NCBI RefSeq assembly: GCF_000243815.2
Contig: NZ_AHMT02000065.1
Span: 1-25,000 of the forward strand
Length of the DNA stretch: 25,000 bases
DNA from: Leptospira alexanderi serovar Manhao 3 str. L 60
GTDB taxonomy: Bacteria; Spirochaetota; Leptospiria; Leptospirales; Leptospiraceae
Reading direction: 5' to 3'
In this document: in pieces, positions 18,426 to 25,000 of the stretch
Position numbering within the stretch: position 1 is the stretch's first letter
How the letters are laid out: every line of letters begins with the position of its first letter
The notes under the pieces: model-generated
Database searches by the model: none
What the model was told of the DNA's origin: nothing
What the model saw: only the letters and a program-made list of their open reading frames with translations
Position numbers and translations under genes: made by a program

Positions 18426-18517
18426 AATGTTCCTCTCTAGAAGGGGTTGAACCGTGTAAAGTTGCACAAAAAATTCAGTTTTGAGAGTATTTTCCCCACA
18501 TTTGTGGGGTTTAACAC
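18426..18517 (+). ncRNA. Orphan minimal CRISPR: crRNA-like (CreA/CreR-type) RNA gene
   Basis: First pseudo-repeat 18426-18454: its last 12 bases GGGGTTGAACCG are identical to the array repeat and include the whole 8-nt handle TTGAACCG. Its 5' arm is diverged but can still form a weak hairpin (TCCTCT with AAGGGG). Second pseudo-repeat 18489-18517: 21 of 29 positions match without gaps. The hairpin is CCCCAC/GTGGGG, where the only stem change (position 7, T to C) replaces a wobble pair by a Watson-Crick pair, and the cut-site G (18509) is kept. Changes fall in the loop and in the discarded ends. The 34 nt between form the guide. The predicted mature RNA is 18447-18509. A TAATGT (18425-18430) could be its -10 box. 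Regulatory function is inferred by analogy with characterised CreA/CreR RNAs. Confidence 0.65.
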
Positions 18518-18823
18518 AGTTCTTATTTTGATTCATTTGTAATATTCCTACCGTTTGTTTTTAGAATATAATTTTTACTTTTCTCGAAACTCATTTGTAA
18601 TTTAGTCGGGATCGTTTCCTGAAAATGAGCGTGGAAATTCTTTTTTTGTATTTTTCTTGGAATTGAATTTATTTTTTGCATCACGCATCCGTTTGGATTT
18701 ATTTAGTATATAATAATAAATAGATATATAAATTTATTTTGTTTTAATATATCGGAAACAATTTACAGGGATTTTGGAAATTATGAGTTCAGGTTATAAA
18801 TAGAAATATTTTTTTTGACTTAT
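18518..18823. other. AT-rich intergenic region
   Basis: No gene is seen. Very AT-rich stretch around 18700-18760 (TATATAATAATAAATAG-like). No recognised RNA or repeat other than the bordering elements. Confidence 0.4.
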
Positions 18824-19015
18824 TTAACGTGAGTTCGGTATAACAAAATGCGAAAGCGATTATATGTTTCGACCCGTAGGGAGAAACATTGAGTTAAAGC
18901 GCGGTCGCGAGCCATTTTATCTATGAAATTCGCGAGCTGCGACGACGCCCATAGCGAGTCGTTGCACTTTAGTTTCTTATTCGCCCAAACTTTCTTACGA
19001 CCCTGCTCACGTTAA
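18824..19015 (-). repeat. Dispersed element with TTAACGTGAG ends, copy B (192 bp)
   Basis: Bounded by TTAACGTGAG (18824-18833) and CTCACGTTAA (19006-19015). Its reverse complement matches copy A (9322-9567) almost base for base, apart from the 54-base internal block that copy A has in addition. It stands in inverted orientation to copy A, about 9.3 kb away. The sequences just outside (TTGACTTAT on the left and ATAAAAGTCAA on the right) also form an inverted repeat. Confidence 0.85.
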
Positions 19016-19222
19016 TTAATAAAAGTCAATATCCAAACCTTTTTAGTGGACTAGAAGCTCTAAAAAAGTTAAACTGTTAGGACCCAAATATTGCTGACAA
19101 AAAGTTTTGAGCTTCGGCTAATAAATTACATTCGGAAAAATCTTGAGCTGAATAGAAATAAGCCCTAACATCGAAGGCAGGTCCGATTTACTTAGAGTCG
19201 TTTTTAATAGGAGAAAAATACT
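19016..19222 (+). promoter_or_regulatory. Upstream region of the DUF389 gene
   Basis: Intergenic sequence with no clear promoter consensus. AGGAGA at about 19210-19215 lies 8 nt before ATG 19223 and is the ribosome-binding site. Confidence 0.45.
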
Positions 19223-21961
<2,739 letters not shown>

Positions 21962-21968
21962 AACGAAA

Positions 21969-23473
<1,505 letters not shown>

Positions 23474-23478
23474 CATAT

Positions 23479-25000
<1,522 letters not shown>

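Noticed and set aside
18090..18440. 116-codon plus-strand ORF in the cas3 upstream region
   Set aside because: No ribosome-binding site; it runs through the crRNA target site, and its AT-rich codons look non-coding.
18460..18517. The CCCCACATTTGTGGGG hairpin as a plain intrinsic terminator
   Set aside because: Only a TTT follows it. The flanking bases match the CRISPR repeat at 21 of 29 positions and a handle sits one spacer length upstream, which a terminator would not explain.

Overview
The window looks like chromosome from a pathogenic Leptospira (spirochaete). I base this on gene content, the degraded czcCBA-type cluster, the sufC-sufD-Rieske-sufS-sufU order and the dispersed intergenic repeats. 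The species is not assigned, because no database search could be run. It holds a complete type I-E CRISPR-Cas locus (about 6.7-18.5 kb) set between a decaying left flank and housekeeping genes on the right.

Left flank (1-6.5 kb): a broken IS1182-like transposase, itself interrupted by an 87-bp miniature element; a degraded czcCBA-type metal-efflux cluster on the minus strand (frameshifts, truncated adaptor, fragment of the pump); a small exported hypothetical protein; a possible IS3-type remnant; an intact SMR/Gdx-type exporter gene; and a membrane acyltransferase of the HGSNAT-like family.

CRISPR-Cas (6.7-18.5 kb, minus strand): cas3, cse1, cse2, cas7e, cas5e, cas6e, then a 1-kb gap, then cas1, cas2, a 51-bp leader and an array of 16 repeats and 15 spacers. 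One spacer is present twice. The far end of the array carries an 84-bp tandem duplication that has copied part of the last repeat. Key residues look intact in all eight Cas proteins. Two copies of a 192-246 bp element with TTAACGTGAG ends lie in opposite orientation and bracket exactly the interference module (cas3 to cas6e), leaving cas1-cas2-array outside. A degenerate relative sits between cas5e and cas6e.

The most interesting structure is upstream of cas3. At 18426-18517 there is a one-spacer 'minimal CRISPR' on the opposite strand. It has two degenerate I-E repeats. The first keeps the complete 8-nt 5' handle. The second keeps the full Cas6e hairpin, and one substitution turns a G-U pair into G-C. 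Between them is a 34-nt spacer-like segment whose first 18 nt recur exactly at 18362-18379 next to an AAA. That is the expected layout of a crRNA-like regulator (CreA/CreR type) that guides Cascade to a nearby promoter without cutting. A 20-codon mini-ORF with a strong Shine-Dalgarno lies just downstream of the matched site on the minus strand. It could be a CreT-like toxin gene or a leader peptide. The function is inferred; the repeat-handle-hairpin architecture and the 18-nt match are read directly from the sequence.

Right flank (19-25 kb, plus strand): an intact DUF389 membrane protein, then a tightly packed SUF iron-sulfur operon (sufC, sufD, Rieske ferredoxin, sufS, sufU, the last cut by the window end). 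sufB is absent from the visible part.
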